From Cinclus cinclus (taxonomy: Eukaryota > Chordata > Aves > Passeriformes > Cinclidae), in assembly GCF_963662255.1 (NCBI RefSeq), contig NC_085046.1:54716570-54780569 (forward strand): a stretch of DNA of 64,000 bases, read 5' to 3'. Position numbers and translations under genes: made by a program. Shown in pieces: positions 21,329-33,762 of the stretch (the first letter of the stretch is position 1; each line of letters starts with the position of its first letter). A model generated the notes under the pieces. The model saw nothing but the letters and a program-made list of their open reading frames with translations, was not told the DNA's origin and ran no database searches.

Positions 21329-21515
21329 AGGCCCCTCTGCCCAAGGCTGCAGCCGCAGCCCTCGTGCTCCTGGCCGGGACACGGACAGCGTGCCCAAGGA
21401 GTGCCGGCGCCCCACAAAGAGGAAGGCCTCTAGACCTCAGGACTCTCCCCAGCCCCCAAAAAGGCCGTCCCGCCAGTGCAAGCCCAAGCCAAGGCCCCTT
21501 GATTGTAGGAAGTAG
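20448..21515 (+). CDS. Topors-like RING-finger E3 ligase, copy 7 (355 aa)
   Basis: The copy has V38, R175, three Gln-Glu pairs and 14 alanines. It carries P305, C319 (KECRR instead of KERRR in the basic tail) and C344. C319 is shared with copies 11 and 12 only. Copy 11 sits exactly 13,315 bp downstream with the same flanking markers. RING ligands are intact. Confidence 0.9.
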
Positions 21516-23563
21516 GAGTAGATGTAGGAGTAAAGAATCAATGTTAGGAGTTGGAAATTGTTTTTAGAAGTAGGAAATCAATGGTAGAGTTAGGAAATCA
21601 ATTGTAGAAGTAGGAAATAAATTGTTGTTTCTCTGACACAGTCTGAGAGTGTGGCTTTCTCGGCCTTCTCCTGTTGCCTTTTCCCTCTGCCCTCAAATGC
21701 CAATGTGGGCGGCAACTGGGAGGGGAGGGGATAGGAACATTGTAGCCACAGGGGCCCAGAGGAGCCCTGGCAGGGGCCTGTGCCCAGTGCTACAGGAAGA
21801 CAAGAAGCAGCCCCCAGGCAGGCCAAGCTTGGGACCCAGCCTGGGAGTCTGGAAAGCTTCCTGCTCTCAACTGCAGGGCAGGACAGGCCATGTTCATGGG
21901 GCATGAGCTGCAGGCAGCAAGCGAGCTAAAAGGGACAGAAGGAGCCCTCAGCTGGGGTCACAGTCAGTGCTGCAGAGGAAAGCAAAACTTCTCGGGATCC
22001 AGAGCCAATGTGGCCTGAGGGAAAGTTCCTTCTTGACCCCAGGGCTACTGATTGGCCGTGTTGAAAAGGGGCTCTGGAATGAAGGCAGCCAGTGGAAACA
22101 CCGGTCGCCTTGGAGAACCACATGCCATCCTGCCTGTTCAGCAGAGTCAGCTGCACAGGACAACCCAGGGTCTGCCAGGCCAAGTGCCAGTGGCACAATA
22201 GGTAGAGTCTGCAAGGATGCTCCAGGAAGACCCTGATGCAAAGAGATGGAGAGATGCTTCGTTGGTGTGGCTAGCTTTTAGCTGTCAGAATAAACCAAAA
22301 CTCTTGTAGGGATCTTCAGAAGATCCCGCCCTTCAAAATGACAATGGCCTGCACCGAGAGAGGGGCCAGCTTCCAGTTTGATGCCGCCCTGAGCACTGAA
22401 GGGGATGAGTGGAGGGAAAGAGCCAAGAGGAAGGATGGATTTGAACAAATCCACAGGATTCCTGCCAAGCCATTGAAGCCTAAGTGCAGATGTATCCTTG
22501 GCCAAGGAAATGAGTGACTTGAGATGGCAACAAGTCAGATGTGTACAGGCGAGAAACGCAAGGCCTCTATTTAAGGAGGGTTCCGAACAATCAAGAGAGC
22601 TTTTGTCACGTGGATCACCGAGGGTTGTGTGTCTGTCTCCAGCCAGGACCGCGGTTACCGTTCTACTCAACGACAGCAGAGATTTTCTCCCCGTTTTGGA
22701 CCGTTTTTGGTTTGCCCAAAAGGGTGCTTGATGCTTCTTTTTCAGTTCTCTCTCCATCGTCAACTTGATGTTTCAATGGGATGAGGAGAGCAACAGCGGG
22801 TTGCAAGGGTCACTGAGCTAAGGACCACACCATCGAGCCCGTCAACAGCCATCCAATGGGGCTGTGGAGAAGAAAAGAAATGGGAATAGAAAAGCAACCT
22901 GGCAAGAAGTTGATGCGGAGACTGGCAGGAGATGTCAGCATGTGCTCGCCTGTCCGAGTGGCGCAGGCGAGCAGCACTGAGAATAGAGAAGAAGGGCTGT
23001 CATGTCACGGGATTTAAAGCAGCCAAGCCACGTGCCGGATGTACACAGAAGCCTCCCGTGCCAAAAGTGGGCAACTAGCAGGTAATGTGCTTCTAGAGGA
23101 GAAATGCTGGGACTGAGGTAGCCAAATGATTATAAAATCCGAGGCAAGAAAGAGGGAATGATGGCATGGCCCACGTACCCCATGTTTTCTCCTGAGGCCG
23201 TGGACTTGCAGGGGCTAAAGGCCCGCTCTGGCAGATTTGGAAGGCAGTCAAGGCAGCCAGGCGAGAGCAGTGACATCAGCGTGACATCAGCGACCCACAA
23301 ACCGCATGGGTGGCAACCTCAGTGAGCAAAGCATTGTGACCTCACATCCCTCACTGCTTATGTTTGGGCACAGACAGAGCTGGGCTCAGACCGGCTCGCG
23401 CCTGCACTCCTGGCAAGCGTGCCTGCGAGGACTGGAAGCCCGCGAGGTCCTTGGGAGCTGCTGTGGGCAAGTCTGGGTTGTGATTCCCACGCCTTTGCCT
23501 GTTTCCTTAGCTATACGTGGTTGAGGAAGCCAAGCAGTGTGAGCGGTGCTTGCGGCGGCACAG
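21516..23563 (+). other. Spacer between genes 7 and 8 (2,048 bp)
   Basis: The first poly(A) signal is AATCAA (21576); the second is intact (21616). CAGTCTGAGAG at about 21641 (C to G) is shared only with the spacer after gene 12. AGGAAGACCC and AACAGCCATCC variants are shared with the spacer after gene 11. The TATA-like element is at 23131. No gene seen. Confidence 0.7.
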
Positions 23564-23711
23564 GTGAGCGGTGCAGGAAAGGACTACGGGGTGGCCGTGG
23601 GCTGGGCGATGGTGTCTGGGGAGCTGTGAGTGTGTGGTGTCCTTCTTGAGGGGCCTGGGCGCTCCTTTGAGCCGCCCATCTCCCTGGGACAGCAAGTGAC
23701 CTGTTTTGCAG
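23564..23711 (+). other. 5' UTR intron, unit 8
   Basis: A 148-bp GT-AG intron with intact signals. The upstream exon begins CTATACG instead of CCATACG, as in unit 12. Confidence 0.65.
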
Positions 23712-23770
23712 CGTGTCACACCAGCAGGAGGGAGCAGCTGCTGTGCCCAGCTCTGCTGCAAGCCACAAGC

Positions 23771-24603
23771 ATGGCCACGGAGACAGACTGGAACTGCCCC
23801 ATCTGCCGTGACGGTCCCGGTGAAAAGGCTTCTGTAACACCGTGCGTCCACCAGTTCTGCCTGGGCTGCATTGTGCGCTGGGTCAAGACCAAGCCATTGT
23901 GCCCCCTGTGCAGGCAGCCTATCAAGAGCATCGTTTACTCTGTTCGGTCGGAGGAAGACTTTCTGGAGATAGCTCTCCCAAGCTCCTCAGACTCATGGGC
24001 TGCTGGTCACCAGGATGAGCAGGGGGCTGCGGAGCGCATGCCCAGCACCTATGTAGCTGGCTTCCCAGCTGAGCTCTGGGCTGGCATTTTCCAGGACTGC
24101 TCAGAAATCCTGGAGCCCCTGCTGCCCTGGCTGAACCAGGAGCTTTCGCAGCTGCTCAGGACCCACTGGTGGGAGGTGGCTCTGGCACAGAGTGTGGTCG
24201 TAGCCAATTTGTGCTACTATGGGCTGAGGCAGGAGGCCTTGGTCCAGGAGCTGCAAGGCCTGCTGCAGGAGCAGACGGTGGCATTTGTGCGCCGGCTCAT
24301 TGACACTGCTGCTGACAGGTGCAGTGATGAGATCCTGCGGCGGATGAACCTCCTGAACTCCCATGCTCAGGAGGAAGAGGAGCAGGAGCAGGAGCAGGAG
24401 GAAGAGGAGGAGGGTCCCAAAAGCATCACTGCCTCCCTCCAGGGGACTCTCACCCCCATGGTGGCCTCCTCCCACAGCCCTATGGTCTCCAATGTGGAAG
24501 CAGACACTGGAACATTGGAAGCCACGCTGCGTGAGGGGCCCAGCCGCTCTCCATCCATGCCCGTCCATGCAGAGCGGGAGCAGCCCCAGGACGAGCCTGG
24601 CGA

Positions 24604-24669
<66 letters not shown>

Positions 24670-24856
24670 AGGCCCCTCTGCCCAAGGCTGCAGCCGCAGC
24701 CCTCGTGCTCCTGGCCGGGACACGGACAGCGTGCCCAAGGAGCGCCGGCGCCCCACAAAGAGGAAGGCCTCTAGACCTCAGGACTCTCCCCAGCCCCCAA
24801 AAAGGCCGTCCCGCCAGCGCAAGCCCAAGCCAAGGCCCCTTGATTGTAGGAAGTAG
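23771..24856 (+). CDS. Topors-like RING-finger E3 ligase, copy 8 (361 aa, longest)
   Basis: This is the longest copy because of 20 consecutive alanines; it has three Gln-Glu pairs. It has V38, R175, a private G222S, P305, R319 and R344. All eight zinc ligands are kept. In other nuclear proteins poly-Ala runs of about this length approach sizes linked to aggregation, but nothing here shows an effect. Confidence 0.9.
24605..24664 (+). repeat. (GCA)20 tract, unit 8
   Basis: Sixty bases of pure GCA repeat, the longest in the window. It doubles the ten-copy allele of units 1-5. Confidence 0.95.
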
Positions 24857-26904
24857 GAGTAGATGTAGGAGTAAAGAATCAATGTTAGGAGTTGGAAATT
24901 GTTTTTAGAAGTAGGAAATAAATGGTAGAGTTAGGAAATCAATTGTAGAAGTAGGAAATAAATTGTTGTTTCTCTGACACAGTCTCAGAGTGTGGCTTTC
25001 TCGGCCTTCTCCTGTTGCCTTTTCCCTCTGCCCTGAAATGCCAATGTGGGCGGCAACTGGGAGGGGAGGGGATAGGAACATTGTAGCCACAGGGGCCCAG
25101 AGGAGCCCTGGCAGGGGCCTGTGCCCAGTGCTACAGGAAGACAAGAAGCAGCCCCCAGGCAGGCCAAGCTTGGGACCCAGCCTGGGAGTCTGGAAAGCTT
25201 CCTGCTCTCAACTGCAGGGCAGGACAGGCCATGTTCATGGGGCATGAGCTGCAGGCAGCAAGCGAGCTAAAAGGGACAGAAGGAGCCCTCAGCTGGGGTC
25301 ACAGTCAGTGCTGCAGAGGAAAGCAAAACTTCTCGGGATCCAGAGCCAATGTGGCCTGAGGGAAAGTTCCTTCTTGACCCCAGGGCTACTGATTGGCCGT
25401 GTTGAAAAGGGGCTCTGGAATGAAGGCAGCCAGTGGAAACACCGGTCGCCTTGGAGAACCACATGCCATCCTGCCTGTTCAGCAGAGTCAGCTGCACAGG
25501 ACAACCCAGGGTCTGCCAGGCCAAGTGCCAGTGGCACAATAGGCAGAGTCTGCAAGGATGCTCCAGGAAGACCCTGATGCAAAGAGATGGAGAGATGCTT
25601 CGTTGGTGTGGCTAGCTTTTAGCTGTCAGAATAAACCAAAACTCTTGTAGGGATCTTCAGAAGATCCCGCCCTTCAAAATGACAATGGCCTGCACCGAGA
25701 GAGGGGCCAGCTTCCAGTTTGATGCCGCCCTGAGCACTGAAGGGGATGAGTGGAGGGAAAGAGCCAAGAGGAAGGATGGATTTGAACAAATCCACAGGAT
25801 TCCTGCCAAGCCATTGAAGCCTAAGTGCAGATGTATCCTTGGCCAAGGAAATGAGTGACTTGAGATGGCAACAAGTCAGATGTGTACAGGCGAGAAACGC
25901 AAGGCCTCTATTTAAGGAGGGTTCCGAACAATCAAGAGAGCTTTTGTCACGTGGATCACCGAGGGTTGTGTGTCTGTCTCCAGCCAGGACCGCGGTTACC
26001 GTTCTACTCAACGACAGCAGAGATTTTCTCCCCGTTTTGGACCGTTTTTGGTTTGCCCAAAAGGGTGCTTGATGCTTCTTTTTCAGTTCTCTCTCCATCG
26101 TCAACTTGATGTTTCAATGGGATGAGGAGAGCAACAGCGGGTTGCAAGGGTCACTGAGCTAAGGACCACACCATCGTGCCCGTCAACAGCGATCCAATGG
26201 GGCTGTGGAGAAGAAAAGAAATGGGAATTGAAAAGCAACCTGGCAAGAAGTTGATGCGGAGACTGGCAGGAGATGTCAGCATGTGCTCGCCTGTCCGAGT
26301 GGCGCAGGCGAGCAGCACTGAGAATAGAGAAGAAGGGCTGTCATGTCACGGGATTTAAAGCAGCCAAGCCACGTGCCGGATGTTCACAGAAGCCTCCCGT
26401 GCCAAAAGTGGGCAACTAGCAGGTAATGTGCTTCTAGAGGAGAAATGCTGGGACTGAGGTGGCCAAATGATTATAAAATCCGAGGCAAGAAAGAGGGAAT
26501 GATGGCATGGCCCACGTACCCCATGTTTTCTCCTGAGGCCGTGGACTTGCAGGGGCTAAAGGCCCGCTCTGGCAGATTTGGAAGGCAGTCAAGGCAGCCA
26601 GGCGAGAGCAGTGACATCAGCGTGACATCAGCGGCCCACAAACCGCATGGGTGGCAACCTCAGTGAGCAAAGCATTGTGACCTCACATCCCTCACTGCTT
26701 ATGTTTGGGCACAGACAGAGCTGGGCTCAGACCGGCTTGCGCCTGGACTCCTGGCAAGCGTGCCTGCGAGGACTGGAAGCCCGCGAGGTCCTTGGGAGCT
26801 GCTGTGGGCAAGTCTGGGTTGTGATTCCCACGCCTTTGCCTGTTTCCTTAGCCATACGTGGTTGAGGAAGCCAAGCAGTGTGAGCGGTGCTTGCGGCGGC
26901 ACAG
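24857..26904 (+). other. Spacer between genes 8 and 9 (2,048 bp)
   Basis: This is a B-type spacer. Poly(A) signals lie at 24917 and 24957, and the TATA-like element at 26472. Private changes include CCCTGAAATGCC near 25031 and GATGTTCACAG near 26380. No gene seen. Confidence 0.7.
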
Positions 26905-27052
26905 GTGAGCGGTGCAGGAAAGGACTACGGGGTGGCCGTGGGCTGGGCGATGGTGTCTGGGGAGCTGTGAGTGTGTGGTGTCCTTCTTGAGGGGCCTGGG
27001 CGCTCCTTTGAGCCGCCCATCTCCCTGGGACAGCAAGTGACCTGTTTTGCAG
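26905..27052 (+). other. 5' UTR intron, unit 9
   Basis: A 148-bp GT-AG intron with intact splice signals. Confidence 0.65.
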
Positions 27053-27111
27053 CGTGTCACACCAGCAGGAGGGAGCAGCTGCTGTGCCCAGCTCTGCTGC
27101 AAGCCACAAGC

Positions 27112-27947
27112 ATGGCCACGGAGACAGACTGGAACTGCCCCATCTGCCGTGACGGTCCCGGTGAAAAGGCTTCTGTAACACCGTGCGTCCACCAGTTCTG
27201 CCTGGGCTGCATTGTGCGCTGGGTCAAGACCAAGCCATTGTGCCCCCTGTGCAGGCAGCCTATCAAGAGCATCGTTTACTCTGTTCGGTCGGAGGAAGAC
27301 TTTCTGGAGATAGCTCTCCCAAGCTCCTCAGACTCATGGGCTGCTGGTCACCAGGATGAGCAGGGGGCTGCGGAGCGCATGCCCAGCACCTATGTAGCTG
27401 GCTTCCCAGCTGAGCTCTGGGCTGGCATTTTCCAGGACTGCTCAGAAATCCTGGAGCCCCTGCTGCCCTGGCTGAACCAGGAGCTTTCGCAGCTGCTCAG
27501 GACCCACTGGTGGGAGGTGGCTCTGGCACAGAGTGTGGTCGTAGCCAATTTGTGCTACTATGGGCTGAGGCAGGAGGCCTTGGTCCAGGAGCTGCAAGGC
27601 CTGCTGCAGGAGCAGACGGTGGCATTTGTGCGCCGGCTCATTGACACTGCTGCTGACAGGTGCAGTGATGAGATCCTGCGGCGGATGAACCTCCTGAACT
27701 CCCATGCTCAGGAGGAAGAGGAGCAGGAGCAGGAGCAGGAGGAAGAGGAGGAGGGTCCCAAAGGCATCACTGCCTCCCTCCAGGGGACTCTCACCCCCAT
27801 GGTGGCCTCCTCCCACAGCCCTATGGTCTCCAATGTGGAAGCAGACACTGGAACATTGGAAGCCACGCGGCGTGAGGGGCCCAGCCGCTCTCCATCCATG
27901 CCCGTCCATGCAGAGCGGGAGCAGCCCCAGGACGAGCCTGGCGAGGC

Positions 27948-28007
<60 letters not shown>

Positions 28008-28194
28008 AGGCCCCTCTGCCCAAGGCTGCAGCCGCAGCCGTCGTGCTCCTGGCCGGGACACGGACAGCGTGCCCAAGGAGCGCCGGCGCCCCACAAAGAG
28101 GAAGGCCTCTAGACCTCAGGACTCTCCCCAGCCCCCAAAAAGGCCGTCCCGCCAGCGCAAGCCCAAGCCAAGGCCCCTTGATTGTAGGAAGTAG
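27112..28194 (+). CDS. Topors-like RING-finger E3 ligase, copy 9 (360 aa)
   Basis: The copy has V38, R175, three Gln-Glu pairs and 19 alanines, the first encoded by GCG. That GCG is shared with copies 13-17 and 19. It has a private L257R and carries R305, R319 and R344. RING ligands are intact. Confidence 0.9.
27946..28002 (+). repeat. GCG(GCA)18 tract, unit 9
   Basis: Nineteen Ala codons, the first GCG. The GCG marks a lineage of tract alleles found in units 9, 13-17 and 19. Confidence 0.95.
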
Positions 28195-30238
28195 GAGTAG
28201 ATGTAGGAGTAAAGAATCAATGTTAGGAGTTGGAAATTGTTTTTAGAAGTAGGAAATCAATGGTAGAGTTAGGAAATCAATTGTAGAAGTAGGAAATAAA
28301 TTGTTGTTTCTCTGACACAGTCTCAGAGTGTGGCTTTCTCGGCCTTCTCCTGTTGCCTTTTCCCTCTGCCCTCAAATGCCAATGTGGGCGGCAACTGGGA
28401 GGGGAGGGGATAGGAACATTGTAGCCACAGGGGCCCAGAGGAGCCCTGGCAGGGGCCTGTGCCCAGTGCTACAGGAAGACAAGAAGCAGCCCCCAGGCCA
28501 AGCTTGGGACCCAGCCTGGGAGTCTGGAAAGCTTCCTGCTCTCAACTGCAGGGCAGGACAGGCCATGTTCATGGGGCATGAGCTGCAGGCAGCAAGCGAG
28601 CTAAAAGGGACAGAAGGAGCCCTCAGCTGGGGTCACAGTCAGTGCTGCAGAGGAAAGCAAAACTTCTCGGGATCCAGAGCCAATGTGGCCTGAGGGAAAG
28701 TTCCTTCTTGACCCCAGGGCTACTGATTGGCCGTGTTGAAAAGGGGCTCTGGAATGAAGGCAGCCAGTGGAAACACCGGTCGCCTTGGAGAACCACATGC
28801 CATCCTGCCTGTTCAGCAGAGTCAGCTGCACAGGACAGCCCAGGGTCTGCCAGGCCAAGTGCCAGTGGCACAATAGGTAGAGTCTGCAAGGATGCTCCAG
28901 GAAGTCCCTGATGCAAAGAGATGGAGAGATGCTTCGTTGGTGTGGCTAGCTTTTAGCTGTCAGAATAAACCAAAACTCTTGTAGGGATCTTCAGAAGATC
29001 CCGCCCTTCAAAATGACAATGGCCTGCACCGAGAGAGGGGCCGGCTCCTAGTTTGATGCCGCCCTGAGCACTGAAGGGGATGAGTGGAGGGAAAGAGCCA
29101 AGAGGAAGGATGGATTTGAACAAATCCACAGGATTCCTGCCAAGCCATTGAAGCCTAAGTGCAGATGTATCCTTGGCCAAGGAAATGAGTGACTTGAGAT
29201 GGCAACAAGTCAGATGTGTACAGGCGAGAAACGCAAGGCCTCTATTTAAGGAGGGTTCCGAACAATCAAGAGAGCTTTTGTCACGTGGATCACCGAGGGT
29301 TGTGTGTCTGTCTCCAGCCAGGACCGCGGTTACCGTTCTACTCAACGACAGCAGAGATTTTCTCCCCGTTTTGGACCGTTTTTGGTTTGCCCAAAAGGGT
29401 GCTTGATGCTTCTTTTTCAGTTCTCTCTCCATCGTCAACTTGATGTTTCAATGGGATGAGGAGAGCAACAGTGTGTTGCAAGGGTCACTGAGCTAAGGAC
29501 CACACCATCGTGCCCGTCAACAGCGATCCAATGGGGCTGTGGAGAAGAAAAGAAATGGGAATTGAAAAGCAACCTGGCAAGAAGTTGATGCGGAGACTGG
29601 CAGGAGATGTCAGCATGTGCTCGCCTGTCCGAGTGGCGCAGGCGAGCAGCACTGAGAATAGAGAAGAAGGGCTGTCATGTCACGGGATTTAAAGCAGCCA
29701 AGCCACGTGCCGGATGTACACAGAAGCCTCCCGTGCCAAAAGTGGGCAACTAGCAGGTAATGTGCTTCTAGAGGAGAAATGCTGGGACTGAGGTGGCCAA
29801 ATGATTATAAAATCCGAGGCAAGAAAGAGGGAATGATGGCATGGCCCACGTACCCCATGTTTTCTCCTGAGGCCGTGGACTTGCAGGGGCTAAAGGCCCG
29901 CTCTGGCAGATTTGGAAGGCAGTCAAGGCAGCCAGGCGAGAGCAGTGACATCAGCGTGACATCAGCGGCCCACAAACCGCATGGGTGGCAACCTCAGTGA
30001 GCAAAGCATTGTGACCTCACATCCCTCACTGCTTATGTTTGGGCACAGACAGAGCTGGGCTCAGACCGGCTCGCGCCTGCACTCCTGGCAAGCGTGCCTG
30101 CGAGGACTGGAAGCCCGCGAGGTCCTTGGGAGCTGCTGTGGGCAAGTCTGGGTTGTGATTCCCACGCCTTTGCCTGTTTCCTTAGCCATACGTGGTTGAG
30201 GAAGCCAAGCAGTGTGAGCGGTGCTTGCGGCGGCACAG
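28195..30238 (+). other. Spacer between genes 9 and 10 (2,044 bp)
   Basis: The first poly(A) signal is AATCAA (28255); the second is intact (28295). It has a single CAGG. It is otherwise B-type but with the A-type ACAGTGTGTTGC near 29470, so it is mosaic. GGCTCCTAG (near 29043) is shared only with the spacer after gene 2. The TATA-like element is at 29806. No gene seen. Confidence 0.7.
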
Positions 30239-30386
30239 GTGAGCGGTGCAGGAAAGGACTACGGGGTGGCCGTGGGCTGGGCGATGGTGTCTGGGGAGCT
30301 GTGAGTGTGTGGTGTCCTTCTTGAGGGGCCTGGGCGCTCCTTTGAGCCGCCCATCTCCCTGGGACAGCAAGTGACCTGTTTTGCAG
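30239..30386 (+). other. 5' UTR intron, unit 10
   Basis: A 148-bp GT-AG intron with intact splice signals. Confidence 0.65.
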
Positions 30387-30445
30387 CGTGTCACACCAGC
30401 AGGAGGGAGCAGCTGCTGTGCCCAGCTCTGCTGCAAGCCACAAGC

Positions 30446-31284
30446 ATGGCCACGGAGACAGACTGGAACTGCCCCATCTGCCGTGACGGTCCCGGTGAAA
30501 AGGCTTCTGTAACACCGTGCGTCCACCAGTTCTGCCTGGGCTGCATTGTGCGCTGGGCAAAGACCAAGCCATTGTGCCCCCTGTGCAGGCAGCCTATCAA
30601 GAGCATCGTTTACTCTGTTCGGTCGGAGGAAGACTTTCTGGAGATAGCTCTCCCAAGCTCCTCAGACTCATGGGCTGCTGGTCACCAGGATGAGCAGGGG
30701 GCTGCGGAGCGCATGCCCAGCACCTATGTAGCTGGCTTCCCAGCTGAGCTCTGGGCTGGCATTTTCCAGGACTGCTCAGAAATCCTGGAGCCCCTGCTGC
30801 CCTGGCTGAACCAGGAGCTTTCGCAGCTGCTCAGGACCCACTGGTGGGAGGTGGCTCTGGCACAGAGTGTGGTCGTAGCCAATTTGTGCTACTATGGGCT
30901 GAGGCAGGAGGCCTTGGTCCAGGAGCTGCAAGCCCTGCTGCAGGAGCAGACGGTGGCATTTGTGCGCCGGCTCATTGACACTGCTGCTGACAGGTGCAGT
31001 GATGAGATCCTGCGGCGGATGAACCTCCTGAACTCCCATGCTCAGGAGGAAGAGGAGCAGGAGCAGGAGCAGGAGCAGGAGGAAGAGGAGGAGGGTCCCA
31101 AAGGCATCACTGCCTCCCTCCAGGGGACTCTCACCCCCATGGTGGCCTCCTCCCACAGCCCTATGGTCTCCAATGTGGAAGCAGACACTGGAACATTGGA
31201 AGCCACGCTGCGTGAGGGGCCCAGCCGCTCTCCATCCATGCCCGTCCATGCAGAGCGGGAGCAGCCCCAGGACGAGCCTGGCGA

Positions 31285-31320
<36 letters not shown>

Positions 31321-31507
31321 AGGCCCCTCTGCCCAAGGCTGCAGCCGCAGCCCTCGTGCTCCTGGCCGGGACACGGACAGCGTGCCCAAGGAGCGCCGGC
31401 GCCCCACAAAGAGGAAGGCCTCTAGACCTCAGGACTCTCCCCAGCCCCCAAAAAGGCCGTCCCGCCAGTGCAAGCCCAAGCCAAGGCCCCTTGATTGTAG
31501 GAAGTAG
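30446..31507 (+). CDS. Topors-like RING-finger E3 ligase, copy 10 (353 aa)
   Basis: This is a mosaic copy. It has A38 like copies 2 and 4-6, but R175 like the V38 group. It has four Gln-Glu pairs, ten alanines, P305 and C344. G163A in the helical domain is private. RING ligands are intact. Confidence 0.9.
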
Positions 31508-33555
31508 GAGTAGATGTAGGAGTAAAGAATCAATGTTAGGAGTTGGAAATTGTTTTTAGAAGTAGGAAATAAATGGTAGAGTTAGGAAATCAATTGTAGA
31601 AGTAGGAAATAAATTGTTGTTTCTCTGACACAGTCTCAGAGTGTGGCTTTCTCGGCCTTCTCCTGTTGCCTTTTCCCTCTGCCCTCAAATCCCAATGTGG
31701 GCGGCAACTGGGAGGGGAGGGGATAGGAACATTGTAGTCACAGGGGCCCAGAGGAGCCCTGGCAGGGGCCTGTGCCCAGTGCTACAGGAAGACAAGAAGC
31801 AGCCCCCAGGCAGGCCAAGCTTGGGACCCAGCCTGGGAGTCTGGAAAGCTTCCTGCTCTCAACTGCAGGGCAGGACAGGCCATGTTCATGGGGCATGAGC
31901 TGCAGGCAGCAAGCGAGCTAAAAGGGACAGAAGGAGCCCTCAGCTGGGGTCACAGTCAGTGCTGCAGAGGAAAGCAAAACTTCTCGGGATCCAGAGCCAA
32001 TGTGGCCTGAGGGAAAGTTCCTTCTTGACCCCAGGGCTACTGATTGGCCGTGTTGAAAAGGGGCTCTGGAATGAAGGCAGCCAGTGGAAACACCGGTCGC
32101 CTTGGAGAACCACATGCCATCCTGCCTGTTCAGCAGAGTCAGCTGCACAGGACAACCCAGGGTCTGCCAGGCCAAGTGCCAGTGGCACAATAGGTAGAGT
32201 CTGCAAGGATGCTCCAGGAAGTCCCTGATGCAAAGAGATGGAGAGATGCTTCGTTGGTGTGGCTAGCTTTTAGCTGTCAGAATAAACCAAAACTCTTGTA
32301 GGGATCTTCAGAAGATCCCGCCCTTCAAAATGACAATGGCCTGCACCGAGAGAGGGGCCGGCTTCCAGTTTGATGCCGCCCTGAGCACTGAAGGGGATGA
32401 GTGGAGGGAAAGAGCCAAGAGGAAGGATGGATTTGAACAAATCCACAGGATTCCTGCCAAGCCATTGAAGCCTAAGTGCAGATGTATCATTGGCCAAGGA
32501 AATGAGTGACTTGAGATGGCGACAAGTCAGATGTGTACAGGCGAGAAACGCAAGCCCTCTATTTAAGGAGGGTTCCGAACAATCAAGAGAGCGTTTGTCA
32601 CGTGGATCACCGAGGGTTGTGTGTCTGTCTCCAGCCAGGACCGCGGTTACCGTTCTACTCAACGACAGCAGAGATTTTCTCCCCGTTTTGGACCGTTTTT
32701 GGTTTGCCCAAAAGGGTGCTTGATGCTTCTTTTTCAGTTCTCTCTCCATCGTCAACTTGATGTTTCAATGGGATGAGGAGAGCAACAGTGTGTTGCAAGG
32801 GTCACTGAGCTAAGGACCACACCATCGTGCCCGTCAACAGCGATCCAATGGGGCTGTGGAGAAGAAAAGAAATGGGAATAGAAAAGCAACCTGGCAAGAA
32901 GTTGATGCGGAGACTGGCAGGAGATGTCAGCATGTGCTCGCCTGTCCGAGTGGCGCAGGCGAGCAGCACTGAGAATAGAGAAGAAGGGCTGTCATGTCAC
33001 GGGATTTAAAGCAGCCAAGCCACGTGCCGGATGTACACAGAAGCCTCCCATGCCAAAAGTGGGAAACTAGCAGGTAATGTGCTTCTAGAGGAGAAATGCT
33101 GGGACTGAGGTGGCCAAATGATTATAAAATCCGAGGCAAGAAAGAGGGAATGATGGCATGGCCCACGTACCCCATGTTTTCTCCTGAGGCCGTGGACTTG
33201 CGGGGGCTAAAGGCCCGCTCTGGCAGATTTGGAAGGCAGTCAAGGCAGCCAGGCGAGAGCAGTGACATCAGCGTGACATCAGCGACCCACAAACCGCATG
33301 GGTGGCAACCTCAGTGAGCAAAGCATTGTGACCTCACATCCCTCACTGCTTATGTTTGGGCACAGACAGAGCTGGGCTCAGACCGGCTCGCGCCTGGACT
33401 CCTGGCAAGCGTGCCTGCGAGGACTGGAAGCCCGCGAGGTCCTTGGGAGCTGCTGTGGGCAAGTCTGGGTTGTGATTCCCACGCCTTTGCCTGTTTCCTT
33501 AGCCATACGTGGTTGAGGAAGCCAAGCAGTGTGAGCGGTGCTTGCGGCGGCACAG
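31508..33555 (+). other. Spacer between genes 10 and 11 (2,048 bp), chimeric
   Basis: The left part is A-type (CAAATCCCAATG, TAGTCACAGG, TATCATTGG, ACAGTGTGTTGC at about 32788). From about 33027 it matches the spacer before gene 7 (GCCGGATG, CTCCCATGCC, TTGCGGGGGC, CAGCGACCC). The switch lies between about 32.79 and 33.03 kb. Poly(A) signals lie at 31568 and 31608, and the TATA-like element at 33123. No gene seen. Confidence 0.7.
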
Positions 33556-33703
33556 GTGAGCGGTGCAGGAAAGGACTACGGGGTGGCCGTGGGCTGGGCG
33601 ATGGTGTCTGGGGAGCTGTGAGTGTGTGGTGTCCTTCTTGAGGGGCCTGGGCGCTCCTTTGAGCCGCCCATCTCCCTGGGACAGCAAGTGACCTGTTTTG
33701 CAG
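33556..33703 (+). other. 5' UTR intron, unit 11
   Basis: A 148-bp GT-AG intron with intact splice signals. Confidence 0.65.
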
Positions 33704-33762
33704 CGTGTCACACCAGCAGGAGGGAGCAGCTGCTGTGCCCAGCTCTGCTGCAAGCCACAAGC

